Shown: positions 1-5,975 of the stretch, one piece after another
Numbering within the stretch: position 1 is the first letter of the stretch
Layout: each line of letters starts with the position of its first letter
DNA from: Alphaproteobacteria bacterium
Lineage (GTDB): Bacteria > Pseudomonadota > Alphaproteobacteria > Rhodobacterales > Rhodobacteraceae
Assembly: GCA_024279075.1 (NCBI GenBank)
Contig: JAJRRX010000445.1
Location: forward strand, 1 to 9,596
Direction: 5' to 3'
DNA length: 9,596 nucleotides
Notes under the pieces: model-generated
Told to the model about the DNA's origin: nothing
Database searches by the model: none
What the model saw: only the letters and a program-made list of their open reading frames with translations
Program-made: the position numbers and the translations under genes

Positions 1-197
1 GGATACACGGGCTGGAAGCGGCTCTTGCCAAAGTTAGCAGCCGCCACCGCTCGCCAAGGCCAATATCGCAAGACGAGGTAATCACGCCTGAGATTTACCA
101 AAAAATTTGCAGTCTTTACCCCGAGGACGTCCAGCTATATGACCTCGTCAAAACGGGGTGGGAGCTGCTGGGCCAGCCCCCCGAGATTGAGCTTTAG
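1..197 (+). CDS. 3' end of an unassigned gene (possibly sulfotransferase-family)
   Basis: An open frame enters from the left edge and reads 64 codons (from base 3) to a TAG at 195-197. It ends only 9 bases before truB, so the two are probably co-transcribed. The C-terminal tail contains ITPEIYQ-type and LYPEDVQLYDLV segments. An acidic-aromatic tail of this kind recalls bacterial sulfotransferase-family proteins, but I cannot confirm the family from 64 residues. It does not look like the C-terminus of RbfA, the gene often found just before truB. The stop codon overlaps the truB Shine-Dalgarno sequence (AGGA, 196-199). That this is coding is fairly likely; the family assignment is only a guess. 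Confidence 0.6.
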   Translation, partial: IHGLEAALAKVSSRHRSPRPISQDEVITPEIYQKICSLYPEDVQLYDLVKTGWELLGQPPEIEL

Positions 198-206
198 GAA
201 CGTATT

Positions 207-1118
207 ATGGCAAGACGCAAAAAAGGCCGCCCGCTGCATGGCTGGCTGGTGATAGATAAGCCTTTGGGCGTAACCTCAAGCGCGGTGGTGAACAAAGCCA
301 AATGGGCGTTTGATGCCCAAAAAGCAGGCCATGCCGGCACGCTGGACCCTGAAGCCACGGGGGTGCTGGCCATTGCTTTTGGCGAGGCCACCAAGACCGT
401 GCCATACGTAACCGATTCGCTGAAAGCTTACCGTTTTACCGTGCGGCTCGGGCAGGGCACCAACACTGATGATGGTGAGGGCGAGGTGATTGCCCAGAGT
501 GAAAGCCGCCCGAGCGCCGAAGAGATTCGCGCCGAACTGCCTGCCTTTACGGGTGACATTATGCAGGTCCCGCCGCAATATTCCGCCGTGAAGGTGGATG
601 GCGAGCGCGCCTATAAGCGGGCGCGGGACGGCGAGGAAATGGAGCTTAAGGCGCGGCCTTTGCTGGTGGAAAACCTCGAGCTAATCGAAATGCCGGACGC
701 CGACCACGCCGTGCTGGAAATGACCTGCGGCAAGGGCGGCTATGTGCGCTCTATCGCCCGTGATCTGGGCAAAGCGCTGGGCTGCTACGGCCATGTGGTG
801 CAGCTCCGCCGTGTGTGGGCGGGGCCGTTTGAAATTGCAGACAGCATCCCTTTTGCTAAACTAGACGAACTGGCCAAAGACCGCACTTTGGATGCCTTCC
901 TGCTGCCGCTGGAAGCAGGGCTGAACGACCTTGAGGAGCTGCTTTGCACACCCGAGGGCGCGGCCAAGCTGCGCAATGGCAACCCCGGCATGGTGCTGGC
1001 GGCTGATGTGGAATATGGCGAGGAGTGCTGGGCTTCCTACGATGGGGTGCCCGTAGCCATCGGGGTTTACAAAGCCGGAGAATTGCACCCTAATCGGGTT
1101 TTTGTATTGGGGGACTAA
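207..1118 (+). CDS. truB: tRNA pseudouridine(55) synthase TruB
   Basis: This enzyme isomerises uridine 55 in the T-loop of tRNAs to pseudouridine, in the cytoplasm. The 303-residue protein has the usual TruB length and order of motifs. These are the N-terminal GWLVIDKP segment (12-19), the catalytic loop GHAGTLDPEATGVL (41-54) with catalytic Asp47, the PPQYSAVKVDGERAY block (122-136), and GGYVRSIARDLG (177-188) followed by the LRRVWAGPF segment. The ATG at 207 is preceded by AGGA at 196-199, about 7 bases upstream. The stop TAA directly abuts the ATG of the acetyltransferase gene. In many proteobacteria truB lies between rbfA and rpsO; neither neighbour is visible here. The sequence resembles Rhodobacterales TruB as I remember it. 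Identity is secure. Confidence 0.97.
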   Translation: MARRKKGRPLHGWLVIDKPLGVTSSAVVNKAKWAFDAQKAGHAGTLDPEATGVLAIAFGEATKTVPYVTDSLKAYRFTVRLGQGTNTDDGEGEVIAQSESRPSAEEIRAELPAFTGDIMQVPPQYSAVKVDGERAYKRARDGEEMELKARPLLVENLELIEMPDADHAVLEMTCGKGGYVRSIARDLGKALGCYGHVVQLRRVWAGPFEIADSIPFAKLDELAKDRTLDAFLLPLEAGLNDLEELLCTPEGAAKLRNGNPGMVLAADVEYGEECWASYDGVPVAIGVYKAGELHPNRVFVLGD

Positions 1119-1793
1119 ATGCAAAACCACCTCGGCCAACCCGTTGGAGACTCGCTGGATTGGCACCCCGCCACCCCGCCGCCGCGCGCGGTGCTAAAGG
1201 GGCAATATTGCACGGTCACTCCGCTTTTGCCCGCCCATGCACCTGATCTTTTTGCAGCCATACAGCTCGACCCAGAGGGCCGCAACTGGACCTATCTGTT
1301 TGAAGACCCGATCACCGACCCCGAAGATTTTGGCGCATGGGCCGAAAAAGCCAGCGCCAGCAATGACCCGCTTTACCACGCGGTGATCAGCGCTGAATCC
1401 GGCAAGGCAGTTGGCTATGCCACTTTTATGCGAATAAAGCCAGAATTCGGCCTGATCGAAATTGGCAATATCCACCTCTCCCCCGCGCTTCAAGGCACCC
1501 GCGCCGCCACTGAAATGCAGTATTTGATGATGAAGCAGGCTTTTGCGCTGGGTTATCGCCGCTACGAGTGGAAATGCGACAGCCTGAACGCCCCCTCGCG
1601 CCGCGCCGCCAAACGGCTGGGCTTTTCCTTTGACGGCATCTTCCGGCAAGCGCTGGTTTACAAGGGCCGCAATCGCGATACGGCGTGGTATTCGGTGATT
1701 GATAGCGAGTGGCCCGCGCTAAAAACCCGTTTCGAGCGTTGGCTTGCAGCGGAGAATTTTGACGCTAGTGGCCAGCAACTGAGCAAATTATGA
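1119..1793 (+). CDS. GNAT family N-acetyltransferase (RimJ/RimL-like)
   Basis: The product is a 224-residue GCN5-related acetyltransferase that would transfer an acetyl group from acetyl-CoA to an amine; its substrate is unknown. The fold signature is clear. VGYATFMRI (98-106) is the beta-4 region, and IEIGNIHLSP followed by QGTRAATE (125-132) is the acetyl-CoA pyrophosphate-binding loop and helix. WKCDSLNAPSRRAAKRLGF (151-169) is the closing motif seen in RimJ/RimL-type enzymes, followed by the KGRNRDTAWYS stretch conserved in this subgroup. The ATG touches the truB stop (TAAATG), with a purine-rich GGGGA at 1110-1114. The 3' end overlaps the exporter gene by four bases (ATGA), which suggests translational coupling. 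Homology to RimL does not mean it acetylates a ribosomal protein. Confidence 0.9.
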   Translation: MQNHLGQPVGDSLDWHPATPPPRAVLKGQYCTVTPLLPAHAPDLFAAIQLDPEGRNWTYLFEDPITDPEDFGAWAEKASASNDPLYHAVISAESGKAVGYATFMRIKPEFGLIEIGNIHLSPALQGTRAATEMQYLMMKQAFALGYRRYEWKCDSLNAPSRRAAKRLGFSFDGIFRQALVYKGRNRDTAWYSVIDSEWPALKTRFERWLAAENFDASGQQLSKL

Positions 1794-2395
1794 GCGCCCT
1801 GCTCAACGGCATCGTCGTGGGGTTTGCCGTGGCCATGCCTGTAGGCCCCATCGGCGTGCTCTGCATCAAGCGCAGCCTTAAAGACGGCTTTCACTTTGGC
1901 CTCGCCACTGGCCTTGGGGCCGCCACTGCCGATGCCAGCTACGGCTTGTTGGTGGCGCTGGGGCTCGGGCTTTCCGGCCTACTGGCCTATGCCGTGCCGT
2001 TCAAAATCAGCGGCGGGCTGCTGATTGTAGCACTCGGCCTTCTTGGCCTGCGCAGCTTTTTCAAGCCCAGCCCAAAGGCCGAAATCGCCAGCCCCAAAGG
2101 TGGGCTTTTGGCGGCCTGGTTCAGCACCTTTCTGCTCACGCTGACCAATCCGATGACCATCCTCGCCTTTATCGGCCTGATCGCCGCACTTGGCACGGCC
2201 AGCGCGGCGGGGCCATATGTACTGGTGCTCGGCGTGTTTATCGGCTCTCTGCTGTGGTGGCTGGCATTAGTGGGCGGCGTGAGCCTGCTCAAACACCGCC
2301 TGCCAACGGCAGCGCTACGCTGGCTAGATTTCGTCTCCGGCATGGTGCTTGTGCTCTGGGGCACCACAATAATTGCATCGATAATTTTTCGCTAA
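1790..2395 (+). CDS. LysE/RhtB-family transporter (amino-acid exporter type)
   Basis: This is a 201-residue inner-membrane protein with about six hydrophobic segments, roughly at residues 4-24, 38-62, 67-88, 107-132, 143-165 and 176-199. Family hallmarks are the early PVGPIGVLCIKRSLKDG stretch (17-33), the small-residue GLATGLGAATADASYG run (37-52) and LTNPMTILAF (118-127), whose Asn-Pro pair is typical of LysE/RhtB proteins. The family exports amino acids or related small molecules; the substrate is not predictable here. The start overlaps the acetyltransferase stop as ATGA, so both are probably translated from one message. Pairing of an acetyltransferase with an exporter could mean that a shared small molecule is modified and removed, but that is speculation. 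Confidence 0.9.
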   Translation: MSALLNGIVVGFAVAMPVGPIGVLCIKRSLKDGFHFGLATGLGAATADASYGLLVALGLGLSGLLAYAVPFKISGGLLIVALGLLGLRSFFKPSPKAEIASPKGGLLAAWFSTFLLTLTNPMTILAFIGLIAALGTASAAGPYVLVLGVFIGSLLWWLALVGGVSLLKHRLPTAALRWLDFVSGMVLVLWGTTIIASIIFR

Positions 2396-2400
2396 TGCAG

Positions 2401-2428
2401 TTCAACACACTGATATTACATCGATAAT
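2401..2428 (+). promoter_or_regulatory. weak candidate promoter for the DUF1643 operon
   Basis: TTCAAC (2401-2406) and GATAAT (2423-2428) are separated by 16 bases. The -10 element matches the sigma-70 consensus at five of six positions, the -35 at only three. It lies in an AT-rich gap just after the exporter gene and would start transcription near 2435, immediately before the palindrome at 2443-2466. The fit to position is good, but the motif alone is weak. Confidence 0.25.
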
Positions 2429-2442
2429 ACACACATTCAAAT

Positions 2443-2466
2443 ACCTATTAACCTAGGTGATTAGGT
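2443..2466. promoter_or_regulatory. 24-bp imperfect palindrome, candidate operator or RNA hairpin
   Basis: The site has outer arms ACCTA (2443-2447) and TAGGT (2462-2466) around a perfect inner palindrome ACCTAGGT (2451-2458). The central CTAG is a tetranucleotide that is usually rare in proteobacterial genomes. The right arm contains the AGG that would serve as ribosome binding site for the small ORF starting at 2470. The element could therefore be a repressor site, or an RNA structure that hides that binding site. No matching regulator is visible in the window. Confidence 0.4.
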
Positions 2467-2469
2467 AAA

Positions 2470-2523
2470 ATGCAAATTCAAGGCTTTACCCGGCAGACCG
2501 ACCCTGTAAAAATCGACCCATGA
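2470..2523 (+). CDS. candidate 17-residue leader peptide upstream of the DUF1643 gene
   Basis: An ATG at 2470 opens a 17-codon frame, MQIQGFTRQTDPVKIDP, closed by TGA at 2521-2523. The stop overlaps the ATG of the DUF1643 gene (2520-2522) as ATGA, the junction also used between the GNAT and exporter genes and between glcD and glcE. A short AGG (2463-2465) sits four bases before this ATG. The DUF1643 start itself has no recognisable Shine-Dalgarno sequence (AAAAATCGACCC precedes it). Translation of the leader and coupling to the next gene would explain how that gene is started. It has no run of one amino acid that would suggest classical attenuation. So short an ORF can arise by chance, so this is tentative. 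Confidence 0.35.
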   Translation: MQIQGFTRQTDPVKIDP

Positions 2524-3026
2524 TCACAAGAACCCACCAAAAGGGCGACGCCCCCTCCGAGGCCATCTACTCTGACTGCGAGCGCTACCGCTACGCCCTC
2601 ACCCGCATCTGGCAGCCCACAAGCCGCAAAGTGCTGTTCCTGATGCTCAACCCGAGCACCGCCACCGAAGTGCAAAACGACCCCACGGTGGAACGTTGCG
2701 AACGCCGCGCCCGCACGTTGGGCTTCGGGGCTTTTCGGGTGTGCAATATCTTCGCCTACCGCGCCACAGACCCCCGCGATATGCGGGCAGCAGCGGATCC
2801 CGTTGGCCCCGAAAATGATACCGCCATTTTGGAGGCGATTGACTGGGCCGATGAAGTGGTGGCTGGCTGGGGCAACCACGGCGACCATCTGGCGCGCGGC
2901 GCGGCGGTAGAAGCCCTGCTCAGGGCCCAGCCCACAGCGCCCAAGCACCTTGGCCTCACCAAATCGGGCCACCCGAAACACCCGCTTTATATCGCCTACG
3001 CAACCCAGCCGGAGGCATGGTGGTGA
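2520..3026 (+). CDS. DUF1643 family protein
   Basis: This 168-residue protein of unknown function belongs to the DUF1643 family, recognised from several conserved blocks. They are the opening SDCERYRYALTRIW (18-31), LNPSTA (43-48), a run ending NDPTVERC (53-60), NIFAYRATDP (76-85), GPEND (96-100), WGNHG (117-121) and the closing GLTKSGHPKHPLY (145-157). The length is normal for the family, and no signal peptide or membrane segment is seen, so it is probably cytoplasmic. The start has no ribosome binding site and overlaps the stop of a candidate 17-codon leader. The 3' end overlaps the SDR gene, whose Shine-Dalgarno sequence (3011-3015) lies inside this coding region. Family membership is well supported; I do not assign a reaction. 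Confidence 0.88.
   Translation: MITRTHQKGDAPSEAIYSDCERYRYALTRIWQPTSRKVLFLMLNPSTATEVQNDPTVERCERRARTLGFGAFRVCNIFAYRATDPRDMRAAADPVGPENDTAILEAIDWADEVVAGWGNHGDHLARGAAVEALLRAQPTAPKHLGLTKSGHPKHPLYIAYATQPEAWW
3011..3015 (+). promoter_or_regulatory. ribosome binding site that decides the SDR start
   Basis: GGAGG lies one base before ATG 3017 but seven bases before GTG 3023. The latter spacing is the normal one and produces a GTGA overlap with the DUF1643 stop at 3024-3026. The site therefore favours the GTG start over the first ATG. Confidence 0.6.
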
Positions 3027-3775
3027 GCCGCAAGATTGCCATAATCACTGGCGGCAGCCGTGGCATCGGCGCCGCCACTGCCATCCTCGCCGCCAAATCG
3101 GGCTATGATATTTGCATCAGCTATATCGCCAACGAGGCCGCCGCTGACGACGTGCTCAATGCCTGCCAAGCCGAGGGCGCGCGGGCGATCAAGGTGCAAG
3201 GTGACGTGGCCAATGAGGCCGATGTAGAAGCCCTGTTCAGCGCCTGCGACAGCCAGCTCGGCCCCCTCACGCTGCTGGTGAACAACGCCGGAATTGTCGG
3301 TGAAACCTCACGGGTTGACGCCCTCCCCGCATCCGCGTTAGAGCGGATTTACAGGGTCAACGTTTTCGGCTCTTTCTATTGCGCGCAACAAGCCGTGCGC
3401 CGCATGTCGACCGCGAAAGGCGGCCATGGCGGCAGCATCGTGAACCTCTCCTCCATCGCAGCCACCATCGGCAGCGCAGGGGAATACGTGCACTATGCCG
3501 CAACCAAAGGCGCGATAGACAGTTTCACCATCGGCCTCGCCCGCGAGGTGGGCCGCGAGGGGATACGGGTAAACGCAGTGCAGGCGGGCACGGCCGATAC
3601 AGACGTGCACACAATAGGCGGCGGCAACCCTGACCGCCCCGCCATGGTCGCCGCCACCTCGGCGCTGGGCCGCGTGGCCACGGCCAATGAAATAGCCGAA
3701 GCCATCCTGTGGCTTGGGTCTGATAAAGCAAGCTACGCCACCGGCACTGTGCTGCGAATTGGTGGCGGATTATAG
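3023..3775 (+). CDS. short-chain dehydrogenase/reductase (SDR), YgfF-like
   Basis: This is a classical NAD(P)-dependent oxidoreductase of 250 residues from the GTG start, or 252 from ATG 3017. Numbered from ATG 3017, it has the cofactor-binding TGGSRGIG (11-18), NNAG (89-92), the structural Asn115, the catalytic Ser145/Ser146 region (NLSS) and the catalytic Tyr160-x-x-x-Lys164 pair (YAATK). The C-terminal half (TDVH, GGGNPDR, AEAILWLGSDKASYATG) resembles the YgfF-type sugar or alcohol dehydrogenases. The usual Pro-Gly after the active site is Ala-Gly here (VQAGTADTDVH). All catalytic residues are present, so an active oxidoreductase is expected; the substrate is unknown. It overlaps DUF1643 upstream and is followed after 11 bases by the SHMT-like gene, so the two enzymes probably act in one pathway. 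The GTG start is preferred because of its Shine-Dalgarno spacing. Confidence 0.92.
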   Translation: MSRKIAIITGGSRGIGAATAILAAKSGYDICISYIANEAAADDVLNACQAEGARAIKVQGDVANEADVEALFSACDSQLGPLTLLVNNAGIVGETSRVDALPASALERIYRVNVFGSFYCAQQAVRRMSTAKGGHGGSIVNLSSIAATIGSAGEYVHYAATKGAIDSFTIGLAREVGREGIRVNAVQAGTADTDVHTIGGGNPDRPAMVAATSALGRVATANEIAEAILWLGSDKASYATGTVLRIGGGL

Positions 3776-3786
3776 GGAGGCCAGAT

Positions 3787-5109
3787 ATGGCACATCTAGA
3801 AATGCGCGGCTGGGTTCCAGCGGCAACAGAAGATTTTGTAGCCCGTATCGCAGGAGAAACTGCCCAAGCCAATAGCGCCAGCACCGCGACGCGGCTGGAG
3901 GCGTTGGCCACCGAGAACGAGGCCATCCATCTGAAGGACTGCTTCAACCTCAACCCCGCCACCAATGCCATGAACCCTCGCGCCGCCGCCCTGCTGGCCC
4001 GCGGCCTTTCCGAGCGCCCCTCGCTTGGGTATCCGCAGGATAAATACGAGATGGGCCTAGAGGCGATTGAGGAAATCGAGGTCATCGCCGCCGAGCTTTG
4101 CGCCGAAATATTCGAGGCTAAATACGCCGAAATCCGCGTCCCCTCCGGTGCCATTTCAAATCTCTACGGTTTCATGGCCACCTGCGAACCAGGCGATACC
4201 ATCATCGCGCCCCCTGCCAGCATCGGCGGCTACGTCACCCACCACGCGGCGGGCTGCGCAGGGCTTTACGGGCTAAACACGGTGGACGCCCCCGTCGATG
4301 CTGACGGCTACACGCTGGATATCGACACCCTCCGGACCCTCGCCCATGAGGTCAAACCCAAGCTGATCACCATTGGTGGCAGCCTGAACCTGTTTGAGCA
4401 TAACGTCGCCGCCGTGCGCGGCATTGCCGACGAGGTGGGCGCAAAAGTGCTGTTTGATGCGGCACATCAATGCGGGATCATCGCGGGCAAGGCGTGGAAA
4501 AACCCCCTGAAAGAGGGCGCGCATCTGATGACCATGAGCACCTATAAATCCCTTGGTGGCCCTGCTGGCGGGCTGATCGTCAGCAACGACGCCGAGATCG
4601 CCGAGCGCCTCGATACCATCGCCTATCCCGGCATGACCGCCAATTTCGACGCCGGAAAATCCGCGGCGCTGGCCATAACCATGCTCGACTGGCGCGACCA
4701 CGGGCAAGCTTATGCCGAGGCGATGATCGCGACTGCGCACGCCTTCGCCGAGGGGCTGGACGCCGCCGGCATTCCGGTATTTGCCAAAGCCCGAGGCTTC
4801 ACCAAGTCCCATCAATTCGCGGTGGAAGCCGCCCGCTACGGCGGTGGCCAAACCGCCTCCAAAGCCCTGCGCAAAGCCGGATTTCTGGCCTGCGGCATCG
4901 GCCTGCCTATCGCGCAGGTAGACAGCGACCTCAACGGCCTCCGCATCGGCACTCCCGAGCTGGTGCGCTGGGGGATTACCCCAAATGACGCTCGCAGTTT
5001 GGCAAGTTTAGTGGCCAAAGCCCTGAAGCGGACTGACCCCGAATCCATGGCGGCTGAGGTGGCAGACCTGCGCAAAGGTTTCAACCAGATGCACTACATT
5101 CGCGCTTGA
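3787..5109 (+). CDS. divergent SHMT-like PLP-dependent enzyme (fold type I)
   Basis: The 440-residue protein follows the serine hydroxymethyltransferase plan with altered motifs. Visible elements are LGYPQDKYEMGLEAIEEIE (80-98), equivalent to the SHMT substrate/PLP entry segment, and PSGAISN (119-125), the phosphate-binding turn. GGYVTHH (147-153) stands where SHMT has GGHLTHG. FDAAH (223-227) supplies the PLP-nitrogen Asp224, STYKSLGGPAGG (251-262) the Schiff-base Lys254, and LRIGTPEL (385-392) the carboxylate-binding Arg386. PLP chemistry on a small amino acid is therefore well supported. Whether it transfers a hydroxymethyl group, cleaves a beta-hydroxy amino acid or handles an alpha-methylated serine cannot be told. 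A strong GGAGG (3776-3780) lies six bases before the ATG, downstream of the SDR gene. A general annotation of serine hydroxymethyltransferase would overstate what is seen. Confidence 0.87.
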   Translation: MAHLEMRGWVPAATEDFVARIAGETAQANSASTATRLEALATENEAIHLKDCFNLNPATNAMNPRAAALLARGLSERPSLGYPQDKYEMGLEAIEEIEVIAAELCAEIFEAKYAEIRVPSGAISNLYGFMATCEPGDTIIAPPASIGGYVTHHAAGCAGLYGLNTVDAPVDADGYTLDIDTLRTLAHEVKPKLITIGGSLNLFEHNVAAVRGIADEVGAKVLFDAAHQCGIIAGKAWKNPLKEGAHLMTMSTYKSLGGPAGGLIVSNDAEIAERLDTIAYPGMTANFDAGKSAALAITMLDWRDHGQAYAEAMIATAHAFAEGLDAAGIPVFAKARGFTKSHQFAVEAARYGGGQTASKALRKAGFLACGIGLPIAQVDSDLNGLRIGTPELVRWGITPNDARSLASLVAKALKRTDPESMAAEVADLRKGFNQMHYIRA

Positions 5110-5112
5110 ACC

Positions 5113-5132
5113 GGCTGTGCCTTTGCACAGCC
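5113..5132 (+). terminator. perfect 8-bp hairpin after the SHMT-like gene
   Basis: GGCTGTGC and GCACAGCC form an uninterrupted 8-bp stem around a CTTT loop, three bases after the stop codon region of the SHMT-like gene. No run of T follows, so it is not a canonical intrinsic terminator. It could stabilise the mRNA 3' end or work together with the second hairpin beside it. Confidence 0.5.
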
Positions 5133-5133
5133 C

Positions 5134-5172
5134 GCGCCGACGAGGTGGCCCGAAGGGTCGCCGAGGCGGCGC
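5134..5172 (+). repeat. second GC-rich hairpin in the convergent gap (REP-like candidate)
   Basis: Outer arms GCGCCG (5134-5139) and CGGCGC (5167-5172) enclose an inner stem GGTGGCCC (5144-5151), loop GAA, GGGTCGCC (5155-5162). Two inner pairs are G-U wobbles only in plus-strand RNA; on the minus strand they become C-A mismatches. The structure thus favours the transcript coming from the SHMT-like gene. It may be part of a dispersed palindromic repeat, but no second copy was noticed in this window. Confidence 0.4.
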
Positions 5173-5200
5173 GCGCTCGGTCGGTCAAATTCAAGGGTTC

Positions 5201-5899
5201 TTACAAATCCAGCAGTGCCGCGCGGGATTGCGAGTTAAATTCCCGCCGATAAAGCACAGCCAGCGTGATTAGCGTAGCGCCGATCATCGCCCAGGCCCCC
5301 AGCAGCCAAGCCAGTGCTGCAAGGGCAAAATACATTGCCCGCAGGCCTCGATTAAAGCTGCGCGCGGCATAGGTGTTGAGCTTGGCGGATTTCTCGGCAT
5401 AGCGCTGGGCGTCAGGGTGGCTTGGGTCCACCGGCACCGAGGCCAGCACAACGGCGCAATAGCCAAACAGGCGGTGCGACCAGACGAATTTAAGGAAGGC
5501 CGCGGCCAGAAGGGCGACCACCAGCATCAGCTTGGCCTCCCACACCACTTTGGGCGCGCTCAACTCGCCGCTAATATCTGTTGCCAGTGCTTGCAAGGTG
5601 CCCGCCTTGCCGAGCAGCGCCACCGAGCCGCCAATGCCGATCATGCTGGCCGAGGTGAAAAACGCTGCACCTTGGCGCAGGGTGGCCAGAATGTTGGCGT
5701 CCAGCATCCGGTTTTCCCGGTGCAGCATTTCTTGCATCCAGCGGGCGCGATAATCAGCCATCAAGGAATGGGTTGAGCGCCGCTTGCCCTCATGCTCTAC
5801 CCAAAAACCAATCACTGGCCAGCCCAGCAGCAAAAGCGCGAGCGCCACGCCGTCCCACAGGCTAAAGGGGGTAATGAATTGGATGAGGATTTCTAGCAT
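5201..5899 (-). CDS. DUF599 family membrane protein
   Basis: This 232-residue integral membrane protein belongs to the DUF599 family, whose function is unknown. Hydrophobic segments lie near residues 14-34, 78-98, 121-140, 143-156 and 188-216. Conserved family blocks are RARWMQEMLHRENRMLDANIL (begins 51), FFTSASMIGIGG (80-91), KFVWSHRLFGY (137-147) and SFNRGLRAMYFALAALAWL (181-199). The start at 5899 is supported by AAAGG on the minus strand (plus-strand 5906-5910), six bases upstream. It converges on the SHMT-like gene and diverges from the 121-residue membrane-anchored gene across a 76-base gap, so it is probably transcribed alone. No truncation is seen. Confidence 0.88.
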   Translation of the reverse strand: MLEILIQFITPFSLWDGVALALLLLGWPVIGFWVEHEGKRRSTHSLMADYRARWMQEMLHRENRMLDANILATLRQGAAFFTSASMIGIGGSVALLGKAGTLQALATDISGELSAPKVVWEAKLMLVVALLAAAFLKFVWSHRLFGYCAVVLASVPVDPSHPDAQRYAEKSAKLNTYAARSFNRGLRAMYFALAALAWLLGAWAMIGATLITLAVLYRREFNSQSRAALLDL

Positions 5900-5917
5900 A
5901 GCAAACCTTTCGCTGCC

Positions 5918-5945
5918 ATTCTACAGGCTTGAACCAAAAGTAAAA
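5918..5945 (-). promoter_or_regulatory. candidate promoter for the DUF599 gene
   Basis: Read on the minus strand, TTTTAC (plus 5940-5945) and TAGAAT (plus 5918-5923) are separated by 16 bases. The -10 matches the consensus at five of six positions, the -35 more weakly. Transcription would start near 5911, a few bases before the ribosome binding site. The short divergent gap makes some promoter here necessary; this exact placement is tentative. Confidence 0.3.
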
Positions 5946-5975
5946 CCCTTTAAGCTGGGCAAAAGGGAGAGAATT

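Noticed and set aside
2376..2428. Direct repeat CATCGATAAT at 2376-2385 and 2419-2428
   Set aside because: The first copy lies within the coding end of the exporter gene, and ten matching bases in AT-rich sequence can be chance. No third copy was seen.
4273..4851. Minus-strand frame of 192 codons inside the SHMT-like gene
   Set aside because: It is antisense to conserved PLP motifs, with no start signal or recognisable domain.
5784..5975. Longer N-terminus for the 121-residue protein
   Set aside because: The extension is antisense to the DUF599 start and its upstream region and lacks a ribosome binding site. ATG 5976 has an ideal one.
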